The position numbers and the translations under genes were made by a program. Shown one piece after another: positions 10,993 through 22,106 of a stretch of DNA of 64,000 bases. The notes beneath the pieces were generated by a model that saw nothing but the letters and a program-made list of their open reading frames with translations, was not told where the DNA came from and searched no databases. Source of the stretch: Bathymodiolus brooksi (lineage: Eukaryota; Mollusca; Bivalvia; Mytilida; Modiolidae); the NCBI GenBank assembly GCA_963680875.1, contig OY804588.1, forward strand, positions 57,610,369-57,674,368. Reading direction: 5' to 3'. How positions within the stretch are numbered: the stretch's first letter is position 1; each line of letters begins with the position of its first letter.

Positions 10993-11300
10993 TAAAAAAG
11001 GAGCTTCAATAGTCGTAGTGTTACCTTGTCTCGTAAGGAAAATCTAGGGATAGACGTAAGACATGTGTATAAGCATGTGTAGATGGTACATATATACTTA
11101 ATATTATAATTTGACAGCAATCTAACTCAGCAATTTTTAATATATTGGATAGGATAATGAAGAATTATTCACTATACAGTCACAGGAAATAAAGTATATT
11201 ATACAAACGTCTAGAAGCAAGTGACAACCATACAATATATCTATCCCACTGGATCTCAAAGTTACTTTAAAGGATACTAGGTTAATACTAAATATTATAT
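10993..11300. other. No gene or repeat recognised
   Basis: AT-rich single-copy-looking sequence between two type L SINEs. Confidence 0.5.
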
Positions 11301-11460
11301 ACGTCTGAAAATTAAACCAAACAGTGTTAGAATTAGATTTTAGAGCTGTCAAATTTTTGTTCTTCCCTCGACGGGATTTGAACCCACACCATTGTTACAC
11401 TGCAGCACCATTCGCTTAGCCTTACGTCCAGCGCCCTAGACCACTCGACCATATCCACTC
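11301..11460 (-). mobile_element. Short tRNA-derived SINE (type L), copy 3
   Basis: Third copy; followed by ACTGGATATATATATACACG and a type B SINE head, a junction repeated exactly downstream at 11778-11800. Confidence 0.75.
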
Positions 11461-11478
11461 ACTGGATATATATATACA

Positions 11479-11580
11479 CGGCCTGGTTGGCTCAATGAGC
11501 TAGGTAGTTGGATTACCTAGCAACTCATACAAGCCTATCACCAATACGGCATGGGTTCGCGCCCAGTTTTGTAAATTCCT
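11479..11580 (+). mobile_element. SINE type B, head only
   Basis: tRNA-like head with A-box region TTGGCTCAATGAGCTAGGTA and B-box GGGTTCGCGCCCAG. It stops after TTGTAAATTCCTTTATATAT; the body is missing because the segment was duplicated or truncated here. Confidence 0.75.
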
Positions 11581-11617
11581 TTATATATACGTCATATATA
11601 TATATATATATATATAT

Positions 11618-11778
11618 ACGTCTGAAAATTAAACCGAACAGTGTTAGAATTATATTTTAGAGCTGTCAAATTTTTGTTCTTCCCTCGACGGGATTTGAAC
11701 CCACACCATTGATACTCTGCAGCACCATTCGCTTAGCCTTACGTCCAGCGCCCTAGACCACTCGACCATATCCACTCA
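11618..11778 (-). mobile_element. Short tRNA-derived SINE (type L), copy 4
   Basis: Fourth copy, 317 bp after copy 3, with the same downstream junction to a type B SINE. Confidence 0.75.
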
Positions 11779-11797
11779 CTGGATATATATATACACG

Positions 11798-12060
11798 CGG
11801 CCTGGTTGGCTCAATGAGTTAGGTAGTTGGATTACCTAGCAACTCATACAAGCCAATCACCAATACGGCATGGGTTCGCGCCCAGTTTTGTAAATTCCTT
11901 TGAAAAAACGGTGCACTCGACTCGCAGCCGCAAGTGATAAAGCTTACCAGTTACTTGCCCATGGTTGCTGGTTCTCTCCGGGTACTCCGGCTTCTTCCAC
12001 CACTAAAACTGGTCGCCATGATATAGCTGAAATATTGCTGAAAGTGGCGTTAAACACCAC
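11798..12060 (+). mobile_element. SINE type B, full length
   Basis: A head with TTGGCTCAATGAGTTAGG and GGGTTCGCGCCCAG is followed by a body with TGCACTCGACTCGCAGCCGC, TTCTCTCCGGGTACTCCGGC, TTCTTCCACCACTAAAACTG and the end AAGTGGCGTTAAACACC. Length about 260 bp. Other copies: 12568, 16749 (plus) and 12981, 27431, 61472 (minus). Confidence 0.85.
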
Positions 12061-12567
12061 AAACCAAACCAAACCTATATATATGCAGATGCTGTTGGAA
12101 TGTGCCACATGCAAATGGAAAGTTCACAATAGAAACAAATTATTTCATTTGTGTCGTAACGTTTCGTTCTTACACGGCTCTCATTATCAATTTTTATATG
12201 TATCTCAAGGTATGAAAAAAACCTAGATAGCTGTATCTGTGGTGTGCATTACACTGCCTGCAAAATAATATAATGCCATTTTGGCAATATCTAACATGAG
12301 TCCTATTCCATTCTGCAATTTTCAAAGTGGAAAGTGTGATTAAAACACCTGTCCATTTACATTTGTTAGGAGATGAAGTTCACTTTATTATGTATTGTCC
12401 AAATATTTGTTCCTTTATTTTTTGGTTACCTTCTGTGTTTATACTCATGCTGTTCTGTTAGCTCACATGTCACAAAAAGGGCCATTTTGTAATTTCTTTT
12501 TCTTTTCCGTACACGCCCTTCATCGATATTATTATATTGTACAACACTTTTCTTCTACTGAAGTTAA
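12061..12567. other. No gene supported
   Basis: Non-repetitive-looking AT-rich sequence between two type B SINEs. Short open frames have no recognisable content. Confidence 0.5.
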
Positions 12568-12822
12568 GGCCCGGATGGCTCAATGAGTTAGGTAATTGGA
12601 TTACCTAACAACTCATACAAGCCTATCACCAATACGGCATTGGATCGCGCCCGGTTTTGTAAATTACAAAAAGGAGTGCACTCGACTCACAGCTGCAAGT
12701 GATACAAATTACCAGTTACTTGCCCATGGTCGGTGGTTCTCTCCGGGTACTTCGGCTTCTTCCATCACTAAAACTGGTCGCCATGAATTAGCTGAAATAT
12801 TGCTGAAAGTGGCGTTAAAAAA
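12568..12822 (+). mobile_element. SINE type B, full length
   Basis: Head (CCCGGATGGCTCAATGAGTT, GGATCGCGCCCGG) and body as in the 11798 copy, ending AGTGGCGTTAAAAAATC. The B box has one change from the GGGTTCGCGCCCGG form. Confidence 0.85.
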
Positions 12823-12980
12823 TCTAAATCAAATCTACTGAAGTTCATACTCGAAACAAATGTTCTGCTTCTTTCGTATGAAATAAAAACAAAATAGCGA
12901 CATGTGGTTGGTTATACTGTCGACCATTACTGTAGGAGAAGTGGTTGGCGTTTATGATTGATTGATTTATTTTTTGATTA

Positions 12981-13228
12981 TTTAACGCCACTTTTCAGCA
13001 ATATTTCAGCTATATCATGGCGACCAGTTTTAGTGGTGTAAGAAGCAGGAGTACCCTGAGAGAACCACCGATAATGGGCAAGGACTGGTAAACTTTATCA
13101 CTTGCGGCTGCGAGTCGAGTGCACCCTTTTTGTAATTTACAAAGCCGGCACGAACCCACGCCGTATTGGTGATAGGCATGTATGAGCTGTTAGATCCAAC
13201 GACCTAACTCATTGAACCACCCGGGCCC
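12981..13228 (-). mobile_element. SINE type B, minus copy
   Basis: Reverse-complement copy from TTTAACGCCACTTTTCAGC to CCACCCGGGCCC; both boxes are visible on the minus strand. Confidence 0.85.
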
Positions 13229-13266
13229 CTGGTTGGCATTTATGTTCTTGACCAATTCTATTTATA

Positions 13267-13644
13267 AAGGACGAAGTCCTTTTAACTGTAGGCTGTACGA
13301 TTTTTCCTCCTATTCATAGCCAAATATCTTTTCACCGGAAGTTTTAAAAATAGATCAATTGATATTTAGAAACGTAATGAATATATATTTCAATGAAAAA
13401 TTCCCATTTCTTTAATAATTTACTCTATGTCAAATCGAAATAAACTTGAAATAAAATTATAATTAAAAAATCTCTTTCTACGATATTCTCGGCGGAAGAG
13501 CGGTGTAGGTAAAATGAACGGAACAGTCATAAGTCAAAGAGAGATAACTCCAGCTAAATAATTAAAAAAAATTTAAAATGTACTTGAAAAAAAAATACAT
13601 TCCTTTCTCACGCCTCCCTCTTAAAATTATAGGACTTCGCCCTT
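13267..13644. mobile_element. Candidate MITE with 14-bp inverted ends
   Basis: AAGGACGAAGTCCT at the left end and AGGACTTCGCCCTT at the right are inverted repeats with one mismatch. The inside is AT-rich and non-coding. The target duplication was not resolved. Confidence 0.45.
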
Positions 13645-13912
13645 CAAACAGGTTGTGCCTGTCTCATATTAGTTAGTGTCGACCATTGCCTTTTTGTGAT
13701 TCGCAACAGGAGTGATTCTATAATTATGTGTTACTTTTGCATTTTCATTTTAATAACAAGAGTAAATGTATTCTAATTTTTACTAAACAGAATGGCAGTA
13801 ACAAAGTAAATCAGACATAAACAAACAAATGCATAAGACAATATACAACATGTGAAATATAACATAAATCAGTCAATTATCACGTGATGGTAACATATTA
13901 ACGAGACGTTGA

Positions 13913-16553
13913 TATTCAGGACACACATGATGGCAGCAAGCTTAAGGAGAGGGGGTATTCAGTCAACACATGATGGCAACAAGTTAAAGGGGAGGGGGTA
14001 TTCAGTCAGCATATGATGGTGACATGTTAAAGGGGAGGTGGTATTCAGTCAGCATATGATGGCAACAAGTGAAAGGGGAGGGGGTATTCAGTCAGCATGT
14101 GATGGTGACATGTTAAAGGGAAGGTGGTATTCAGTCAGCATATGATGGTGACATGTTAAAGGGGAGGTGGTATTCAGTCAGCATATGATGGTGACATGTT
14201 AATGGGGAGGTGGTATTCAGTCAGCATATGATGGTGACATGTTAAAGGGGAGGTGGTATTCAGTCAGCATATGATGGTGACATGTTAAAGGGGAGGGGGT
14301 ATTCAGTCAGCATATGATGGTGACATGTTAAAGGGGAGGTGGTATTCAGTCAGCATATGATGGTGACATGTTAAAGGGGAGGTGGTATTCAGTCAGCACA
14401 TGATGGTGACATGTTAAAGGGGAGGTGGTATTCAGTCAACACATGATGGTGACATGTTAAAGGGGAGGTGGTATTCAGTCAGCATATGATGGTGACATGT
14501 TAACGGGGAGGTGGTATTCAGTCAGCACATGATGGTGACATGTTAAAGGGGAGGTGGTATTCAGTCAGCATATAATGGTGACATGTTAAAGGGGAGGTTG
14601 TATTCAGTCAGTGTATGATGGTGACATGTTAAAGGGGAGGTGGTATTCAGTCAGCATATGATGGTGACATGTTAAAGGGGAGGTGGTATTCAGTCAGCAC
14701 ATGATGGTGACATGTTAAAGGGGAGGTGGTATTCAGTCAACACATGATGGTGACATGTTAAAGGGGAGGTGGTATTCAGTCAGCATATGATGGTGACATG
14801 TTAACGGGGAGGTGGTATTCAGTCAGCACATGATGGTGACATGTTAAAGGGGAGGTGGTATTCAGTCAGCATATAATGGTGACATGTTAAAGGGGAGGTG
14901 GTATTCAGTCAGTATATGATGGTGACATGTTAAAGGGGAGGTGGTATTCAGTCAACATATAATGGTGACATGTTAAAGGGGAGGTGGTATTCAGTCAGCA
15001 TATGATGGTGACATGTTAAAGGGGAGGTGGTATTCAGTCAGCATATGATGGTGACATGTTAACGGGGAGGTGGTATTCAATCAGCACATGATGGTGACAT
15101 GTTAAAGGGGAGGTGGTATTCAGTCAGCATATAATGGTGACATGTTAAAGGGGAGGTGGTATTCAGTCAGTATATGATGGTGACATGTTAAAGGGGAGGT
15201 GGTATTCAGTCAACATATAATGGTGACATGTTAAAGGGGAGGTGGTATTCAGTCAGCATATGATGGTGACATGTTAAAGGGGAGGTGGTATTCAGTCAGC
15301 ATATGATGGCAACAAGTGAAAGGGGAGGGGGTATTCAGTCAGCATGTGATGGTGACATGTTAAAGGGAAGGTGGTATTCAGTCAGCATATGATGGTGACA
15401 TGTTAAAGGGGAGGTGGTATTCAGTCAGCATATGATGGTGACATGTTAATGGGGAGGTGGTATTCAGTCAGCATATGATGGTGACATGTTAAAGGGGAGG
15501 TGGTATTCAGTCAGCATATGATGGTGACATGTTAAAGGGGAGGGGGTATTCAGTCAGCATATGATGGTGACATGTTAAAGGGGAGGTGGTATTCAGTCAG
15601 CATATGATGGTGACATGTTAAAGGGGAGGTGGTATTCAGTCAGCACATGATGGTGACATGTTAAAGGGGAGGTGGTATTCAGTCAACACATGATGGTGAC
15701 ATGTTAAAGGGGAGGTGGTATTCAGTCAGCATATGATGGTGACATGTTAACGGGGAGGTGGTATTCAGTCAGCACATGATGGTGACATGTTAAAGGGGAG
15801 GTGGTATTCAGTCAGCATATAATGGTGACATGTTAAAGGGGAGGTTGTATTCAGTCAGTATATGATGGTGACATGTTAAAGGGGAGGTGGTATTCAGTCA
15901 GCATATGATGGTGACATGTTAAAGGGGAGGTGGTATTCAGTCAGCACATGATGGTGACATGTTAAAGGGGAGGTGGTATTCAGTCAACACATGATGGTGA
16001 CATGTTAAAGGGGAGGTGGTATTCAGTCAGCATATGATGGTGACATGTTAACGGGGGAGGGGGTATTCAGTCAGCACATGATGGTGACATGTTAAAGGGG
16101 AGGTGGTATTCAGTCAGCATATAATGGTGACATGTTAAAGGGGAGGTGGTATTCAGTCAGTATATGATGGTGACATGTTAAAGGGGAGGTGGTATTCAGT
16201 CAACATATAATGGTGACATGTTAAAGGGGAGGTGGTATTCAGTCAGCATATGATGGTGACATGTTAAAGGGGAGGTGGTATTCAGTCAGCATATGATGGT
16301 GACATGTTAACGGGGAGGTGGTATTCAGTCAGCACATGATGGTGACATGTTAAAGGGGAGGTGGTATTCAGTCAGCATATAATGGTGACATGTTAAAGGG
16401 GAGGTGGTATTCAGTCAGTATATGATGGTGACATGTTAAAGGGGAGGTGGTATTCAGTCAACATATAATGGTGACATGTTAAAGGGGAGGTGGTATTCAG
16501 TCAGCATATGATGGTGACATGTTAAAGGGGAGGTGGTATTCAGTCAGCATCTG
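13913..16553 (+). repeat. 43-bp satellite, about 61 monomers
   Basis: Head-to-tail monomers of 43 bp with blocks CAGTCAGCATATGATGG, TGACATGTTAAAGGGG and AGGTGGTATT. A higher-order unit of 1247 bp (exactly 29 monomers) is present twice: the variant GGCAACAAGTGAAAGG appears at 14061 and 15308, and other variants (a GAGGTTGT monomer at 14595 and 15841, the ACACATG monomers) recur at the same offset. The first three to four monomers lie outside the two blocks. A 7-monomer (301-bp) sub-period is visible within the block. No coding frame persists. Confidence 0.95.
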
Positions 16554-16748
16554 CTGATGAACTAGGACTACATGTAACAAAATATATAGTACGGACAAAT
16601 ATACAGCGTAAAATCAGAGCATTATCATCATCATTATCAGAAATGACAAATACTATATTCGCAAAAGACAAGAATTTTAATTGTGGTAAATCGCACAACA
16701 CATAAATTAAAATATTTACCTCAACGCCTTACCACTGACATAATTAAA

Positions 16749-17005
16749 GGGCCCGGGTGGCTCAATGAGTTAGGTAGTTGGATTACCTAACAACTCATAC
16801 AAGCCTATCACCAATACGGCGTGGGTATGCGCCCTGCTTTTTAAATTACAAAAAAGGTGCACTCGAATCGCAGCCGCAAGTGATAAAGTTTACCAGTTGC
16901 TTGCCCATGGTCGGTGGTTCTCTCCGGGTACTCCGGATTCTTCCACCACTAAATCTGGTCGCCATGATATAACTGAAATATTGCTGAAAGTGGTGTTAAA
17001 CACCA
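16749..17005 (+). mobile_element. SINE type B, full length
   Basis: Head GGCCCGGGTGGCTCAATGAG and body ending AGTGGTGTTAAACACC. The B box is altered (GGGTATGCGCCCTGC), so it is an older copy. Inserted about 195 bp after the 43-bp satellite. Confidence 0.85.
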
Positions 17006-17149
17006 AATATCAATCAAATCTGGCATTATTTAATCTGGGAAACAATATAAACAATAATATCTAAAAAATATAATACCCTTTTTCTATAAATAGGCAAATA
17101 AGAGTAATAACAAAATTACCGAACTCCGAACAATCTTCCAAAGGGAAAG

Positions 17150-17335
17150 TCAAAACTCATAAGTATATAAACAGACAAAATCAGTCAACAACCGGAAAAC
17201 TGTGAAAACCGTAATGACCCTGACTTGGTACAGGCATTTCTAAAGAAATGGTGGGTTGAATCAGATTTTAAAGCGCCAAACCTCCCGCTTTCATTACGGC
17301 TCAAAGATTCCGGCTGTCACTGTAAATATATAAGC
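17150..17335 (+). repeat. Dispersed repeat W, copy 2
   Basis: Shares CTGACTTGGTACAGGCATTT with the copies near 4885 and 22205, followed by AAATGGTGGGTTGAATCAG and a GCGCCAAACCTCC stretch. Non-coding. Confidence 0.5.
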
Positions 17336-17389
17336 GTACACTATAAACAGAATCAATAATACTTAGCTTAAAATGCCAAATATTTGCAT

Positions 17390-17560
17390 GTTCTATGATT
17401 AGATTAAACATATTTTATTGCTAAATATTATAACAATTGGATTGGACACAAAATATAACAATTTACAAGGGTCCTCGCCACATAATAAATAATTACAATA
17501 GTACATGCGTCAGCAACAGTAAAATACAATATGTAGTACAACATTATAAATAAATTCTTT
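17390..17560 (-). mobile_element. LINE 3' end fragment
   Basis: TTAAACATATTTTATTGCTAAAT followed by CAATTGGATTGGACACAAA resembles the 3' end of the LINE at 40111-42955 and the fragment at 62270. It would be a heavily 5'-truncated copy on the minus strand. Confidence 0.45.
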
Positions 17561-18183
17561 GGAAAATGGAAAAATAAGAAACACAAAAAATACCCCAAAA
17601 AAGCATGAAATTATATAATATAAGCATTCTTTTTAGCATAATTGTATGTGAAATGAAAGCAACGGGATTGATTAAAAAAATGGAAGGGGTGTTGTGATCA
17701 TAAATGGGTAAAAATGTTCTAACACAATCAGATCCAAAACAACCAGAGATATAGACATATTATTGAGCAAATTTCACCTTGATGGGTACGTCACCTTCCT
17801 AAGGGGCGCTCATTCGTATAGTGGAAGGCACCAAAAATAAGGACTAATCAATCAAATGCAAACTGGGTGCTTAGCGACACTTTCAACAATATTTCAGTTT
17901 AATTGTTACGTTCAGTGTTTTCATGGAGGACACCGGAGAAAACAACGGACCTGTTGCGATAATATACTACTCAAAAAAGGTTTTGCGACATGGTAGCAAG
18001 TTTTTTGATATATTACATAAAAATTCAAATTTAACGAAAACGTTGCTCCGAAAGGCTTGAAACTTATAAATATAACATTTCCTACCAGAATGATTGACTT
18101 GACCTTAAGACAAAAAAAGAAACATTTACCCCAAAAATATTAAGATTTTGAGATTTAAAAAGCACATTTTTTCACCCAAATTT
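17561..18183. other. AT-rich, no gene; one SINE fragment
   Basis: Minus-strand SINE body fragment at about 17872-17953 (CACTTTCAACAATATTTCAG and a GGAGGACACCGGAGAAAAC block). Nothing else recognised. Confidence 0.5.
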
Positions 18184-18530
18184 TTCAATTATATGACTAA
18201 AAGTATTCAATTATAGAGCTAGAAATATTCAATTATATAACTAAAAGTATTCAATTATATAACTAAAAGTATTCAATTATATGACTAAAAGTATTCAATT
18301 ATAGAACTAGAAATATTCAATTATATAACTAAAAGTATTCAATTATATAACTAAAAGTATTCAATTATATAACTAAAAGTATTCAATTATATAACTAAAA
18401 TTATTTAATTATATAACTAAAAGTATTCAATTATATAACTAAAAGTATTCAATTATATAACTAGAAGTATTCAATTATTCAACAATAAGTATTCAATTAT
18501 TCAACAATAAGTATTCAATTATAGATTAAA
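18184..18530 (+). repeat. 22-bp AT-rich tandem array, part 1
   Basis: About 15 copies of a unit containing TATTCAATTATATAACTAAA with 22-bp period; the last copies vary (TTATTCAACAATAAG). Confidence 0.9.
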
Positions 18531-18536
18531 GGGGCA

Positions 18537-19062
18537 TTGTACGATGTTGCATTTATTTGACGACCTATGATTGGATAAAATCATTCCTAAAAATAACGAT
18601 GAAGGCAGAGCCATATATGGAAATCTAGAGAATAAGATTACTACGCTTTACTGGCCAGTGGAAAATTCCATTCCTAAAAATAACGATGGAAGCAGACTGT
18701 AGCATTGTGTAATCTATTATTGCATAATTTGACCTTGACGCTGTCCGAAATAAAGAAATATTGTAATCGATAACTGAGACGACGTATTTGACCAGGCTCT
18801 ATATATGTGTGTGTGTGTGTATTTTGATTTAGCATAATTAAACACAACTGCAAGAAAGATGATGATTTATATTTTCTTCTAAAATAACCTGCAGTAACGA
18901 AACGATGCAGACGGAAAATTACAGAAGGTCAGTGGGCGGTGCTTAATTTTGTGTATTAACCATTACGTCTTTAGCCTTAGAACTTCCAAGAAAGTCCGTC
19001 AAACATAGTTCGCGGAAAAAAGTTAGTTATTGTTTCAAGTTATAGATCGGCAACATCGTACA
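18537..19062. mobile_element. Candidate TIR element with 14-bp ends
   Basis: TTGTACGATGTTGC at 18537 and its exact reverse complement GCAACATCGTACAA ending at about 19062 bound a 525-bp AT-rich non-coding stretch with a short TG run at 18805. It separates the two parts of the 22-bp array. No target duplication identified. Confidence 0.5.
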
Positions 19063-19067
19063 AAAAT

Positions 19068-19203
19068 GTTATAAGCTCCCGTGACCGACTATGGTTATTT
19101 AGACTGTAAGTAAATAGTTGAAGGGTTCGCGCTGGAGCGATCACCCTTCAACGATTTACTGATCGTCTAAATAACGATAGACGGTCACTAGGGAGCTTAT
19201 AAC
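19068..19203. mobile_element. Hairpin element 4
   Basis: GTTATAAGCTCCCGTGACCG at the left is mirrored by CGGTCACTAGGGAGCTTATAAC at the right (one-base bulge), with further pairing inward (GTTGAAGGGT / ACCCTTCAAC). The centre TCGCGCTGGAGCGA is GC-rich, as in hairpins 1, 2 and 6. Confidence 0.8.
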
Positions 19204-19800
19204 TTATATTATCTGCCACAATCGTAAATTGTTGTTACCCATAGCAACTATCGGATGCCAAAATCGTAAATTTGTGTTACCCATAAAAACTATCAGATAT
19301 TATTGATGCCTTAATAAAACGTGTTTCTGTAACTTATAAATGTTATGAAATGTACGCGCATCGGGGAAAAAAGGTGCATCTGCTCGTGTTTTGAGATCGA
19401 TCAAGAAATGGACGCCATCTTATTAATTATCGGCATTGCTTACAGAGTTTGCCGAATCGTCATTAAATCAGTACAACAATGCACTTATTTCTTATTTACT
19501 GTGAATCTGCTTTTAGTCGGCGTTAATTAGGGACAAAGAACCATGCAAGTTTGCAGTTAATAAGCGACAAAATACAAATTATTCGTTTTTACCTGTCACT
19601 AGTAAGGTCAGTTGCATACGAAGAAAGCGAGGTCAAATTATTTGCTTGCAAGGAAATAATAAATCGATGGTAATTTTCGTTCTCAAAAGGCGAAAAGTGG
19701 TACGATAATCTGTTTAATGTTAAATATTTACCTTTATTTCATCATTTTAAAGCTATTTACCAATTTCCAAAACATATAATTTTTTTTGTCAAAATCGTAG
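19204..19800. other. No gene supported
   Basis: A short duplication (GTTACCCATA...AACTATC twice at 19235-19290) is present. A 61-codon open frame at 19345-19530 has no recognisable content. Confidence 0.5.
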
Positions 19801-20155
19801 CTTTAAAGTATTCAATTATTTAACTAAAATTATTCAATTTTACCTAAAAGTATTCAATTATATAGCTAAATGTATTCAATTATTTAACTAAAAGTATTCA
19901 ATTATATAATTAAAAGTATTCAATTATATAACTAAAAGTAATCAATTATTTAACTAAAAGTATTCTATTATATAACTAAAAGTATTCAATTCTACAACTA
20001 AAAATATTCAATTCTACAACTAAAAGTATTCAATTCTACAACTAAAAGTATTCTATTATATAATTAAAAGTATTCAATTCTACAACTAAAAATATTCAAT
20101 TATATAACTAAAGGTATTCTTTATATAACTAAAAAATATTCAATTATATTAATTA
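19801..20155 (+). repeat. 22-bp AT-rich tandem array, part 2
   Basis: Same monomer as 18184-18530, more degenerate, with variants CAATTCTACAACTAAAAG. Probably one array interrupted by about 1.3 kb of inserted sequence. Confidence 0.88.
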
Positions 20156-20162
20156 CTTTTTT

Positions 20163-20330
20163 AGAACAGTTTGAAGATTCCAAAGGGGTAGTTAGAAGCC
20201 GTAAATCGGAGGACAGACAATACAATGACCTTAAGAAAACGTTACAAAGGGACAAACAATAATCTATAGAACACTACACAGAAAACTAAACAATGTTAAG
20301 TCCAACACTTGTCTATTTCCAAATAAAATC
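20163..20330 (+). repeat. Dispersed repeat X, fragment
   Basis: Carries CAGTTTGAAGATTCCAAAGG, GACAGACAATACAATGACC and ATCTATAGAACACTACACAG, the opening blocks of the repeat seen in fuller form at 32960-33540 and 58620-59045. Confidence 0.65.
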
Positions 20331-20633
20331 GCTGCACAATTACTAGGAAATTGGAAAATAGGCCCCCCCCCACACACTTAAATCTTTAATTTTCTATGTA
20401 TTATATTTATATTTATGTACTGTATGCTTCGCGACATGTTTACAGCATTGTATCACAAAAAGTATCAGAATAAAAATATATATCACACAATAAACAAATG
20501 TGATATAAATATATGCAAAGCAATGAAAGATGCCGAGGATTATTATTTCCCACACATTTCGGTATTCCTCTCTCGCTTTCCATATACATCAAGGTTTTCA
20601 TTTTGAGATGTGTCGGTGGACTTTCCTGTTTTT

Positions 20634-21824
20634 TTAAGTAACATGCGAAAGTTTGATGAAATCTGATAATTCATGTTCACTTTTATTCACGCATAACAAT
20701 GCCTTGACCTCCTTTCGGATATCCTCAGACATTATCATAAAGACAAGAAAGTCCGTAAAGCTGTTTAAAACCTTAAATATATAGAACCCACTAAGTATTA
20801 TAACTAATATGTACGGTCCGAGAGGTTGGCCAAGACCTTGAGATAAAATAGACACAATTAATGAAATTTGAGTAGGGAGAAACGCCGCTATATTGGAAAT
20901 TATCAAAACGAAGAAAATCTTGCAGAGTTTAACCTGTAATTTACTGATGCTTTTAGTGCGATCCACGTTTCCAGAAATTGCTCGTGATTTCTTATTTTTA
21001 TGTAGAAAATAAATAATCATCACATTAATTATAATCAGAAATATTGTTTGGACCGGACCACTGAGTATCCTCGAAGCAATAGAGAAAAGATCACATATTT
21101 TCTTGCTCTCGTAACTCCAATCTGTTTTAAGTTGGATGTAACTAGTGGTATTAGTAACATTATCGAAAATTGCGACTTCTTTTTTGGAGAACTCTCTAAA
21201 TATTGGAGCAAGGCCACTATAAAAGATACTATACAGAAACGATATCAACAGAAAAACAGATGAATGCGTTACAGTAAAAGATTTGTTAAGATGAAGAGGT
21301 CTAGATATTGCAATCAGGCGTTCGTATGATAGAACACAGAGAATATTAAAAACAAAACGTCGAAAACAGACGCTAATTACAATCCTACACCAGTAAATAA
21401 TGTCAGTACCTATTTGACTCATAACTGCAGAATTTGTCATTTTGAGTCCATTCCCAATCGACACAAAAATATCGGAGATTAAACTTACAATGTCTGCTAA
21501 TAATATGAATGGCATATAAATGAAAGACGAATTGGAATTCTTCTTCTTAAGGAGCACGTAAGCTACAAAACTATTGCCAATAATCCCAAAGGGACAAAGG
21601 ATTGGCGCCAGAACCATATAATTCATGAAAACCAAATTATTATAAACCCTTTTTAATGGATGGTCCGTTGTTTCTGTAGATTGAGTCGAATCTTCCTTTG
21701 TTTCCCAATTTTGTGTTGAAGCTGTTGTATTCTGAAACGTGTTTATGTGGCTTATTGTATCATCTTCAACTAATATGATCGTTGGTGGGTGTACATCTGA
21801 AGTTCCTGTCCAGTCACACCGTTG
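20634..21824 (-). CDS. Class A (rhodopsin-like) GPCR, 7TM part
   Basis: An uninterrupted minus-strand frame of 396 codons encodes a seven-transmembrane receptor. Numbering from Leu coded at 21635-21633 as residue 1: TM1 has GIIGN (N21), TM2 LLAD (D48), C83 before TM3 can pair with C181 in loop 2, the D/E-R-Y motif is ERL (105-107), TM6 keeps P254 but lacks the CWxP Cys-Trp, and TM7 has LNSFTDFLVF in place of NPxxY. Cys315 after helix 8 may be palmitoylated. The frame continues upstream of TM1 through a Thr/Ser-rich extracellular segment and is closed by a TGA at 21825-21827. The shape fits peptide-type receptors; the ligand is unknown. The true start lies in the exon at 21770-22006, one frame away. 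The CDS ends at 20634, C-tail about 20 residues. Confidence 0.85.
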   Translation of the reverse strand, partial: QRCDWTGTSDVHPPTIILVEDDTISHINTFQNTTASTQNWETKEDSTQSTETTDHPLKRVYNNLVFMNYMVLAPILCPFGIIGNSFVAYVLLKKKNSNSSFIYMPFILLADIVSLISDIFVSIGNGLKMTNSAVMSQIGTDIIYWCRIVISVCFRRFVFNILCVLSYERLIAISRPLHLNKSFTVTHSSVFLLISFLYSIFYSGLAPIFREFSKKEVAIFDNVTNTTSYIQLKTDWSYESKKICDLFSIASRILSGPVQTIFLIIINVMIIYFLHKNKKSRAISGNVDRTKSISKLQVKLCKIFFVLIISNIAAFLPTQISLIVSILSQGLGQPLGPYILVIILSGFYIFKVLNSFTDFLVFMIMSEDIRKEVKALLCVNKSEHELSDFIKLSHVT

Positions 21825-22006
21825 TCACGTGGTCGTGGTGCATCTGTCGTATGGCTGATTATCTCCCCTTGTTGAAGTTCCTGCTCAGTCACAACGTTGT
21901 CACGTGGTTGTTGCATGGTTTCATTTTGCGGAGTGGCTGTTATTGTGCTAACCACACATGCGAGTATTACAAAATTGACACAAGTGTATTTATGAACCCT
22001 TGCCAT
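21770..22006 (-). CDS. GPCR N-terminal segment with signal peptide
   Basis: The ATG at 22006-22004 opens a frame beginning MARVHKYTC, then a hydrophobic core VNFVILACVVSTITA and a polar stretch with NET (a possible N-glycosylation site). This is a good secretory signal. A 12-residue unit (PRDN-x-VT-x-QELQ) occurs twice. The frame ends at TAG 21772-21770, inside the reading frame of the 7TM part: the two overlap at 21772-21824 in different frames. A single-base indel there would unite signal peptide, extracellular tail and 7TM into one receptor of roughly 450 residues. Upstream of the ATG, TTTTGTAG and TTTGCAG are possible 3' splice sites, so a 5' non-coding exon is likely. Either a recent pseudogene or a sequence error. 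Confidence 0.6.
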   Translation of the reverse strand: MARVHKYTCVNFVILACVVSTITATPQNETMQQPRDNVVTEQELQQGEIISHTTDAPRPRDNGVTGQELQMYTHQRSY

Positions 22007-22106
22007 TTCCAGATCTGCAAAGCTACAAAACACAAATAAGGGATCCTTAATTACTGTTATAATATCAGTATATTGTATAATGAAATGAAATCAACTTAAA
22101 AAAAAT

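Noticed and set aside
13913..16553. CRISPR-like array
   Set aside because: Units are contiguous 43-mers without unique spacers, and the context is eukaryotic.
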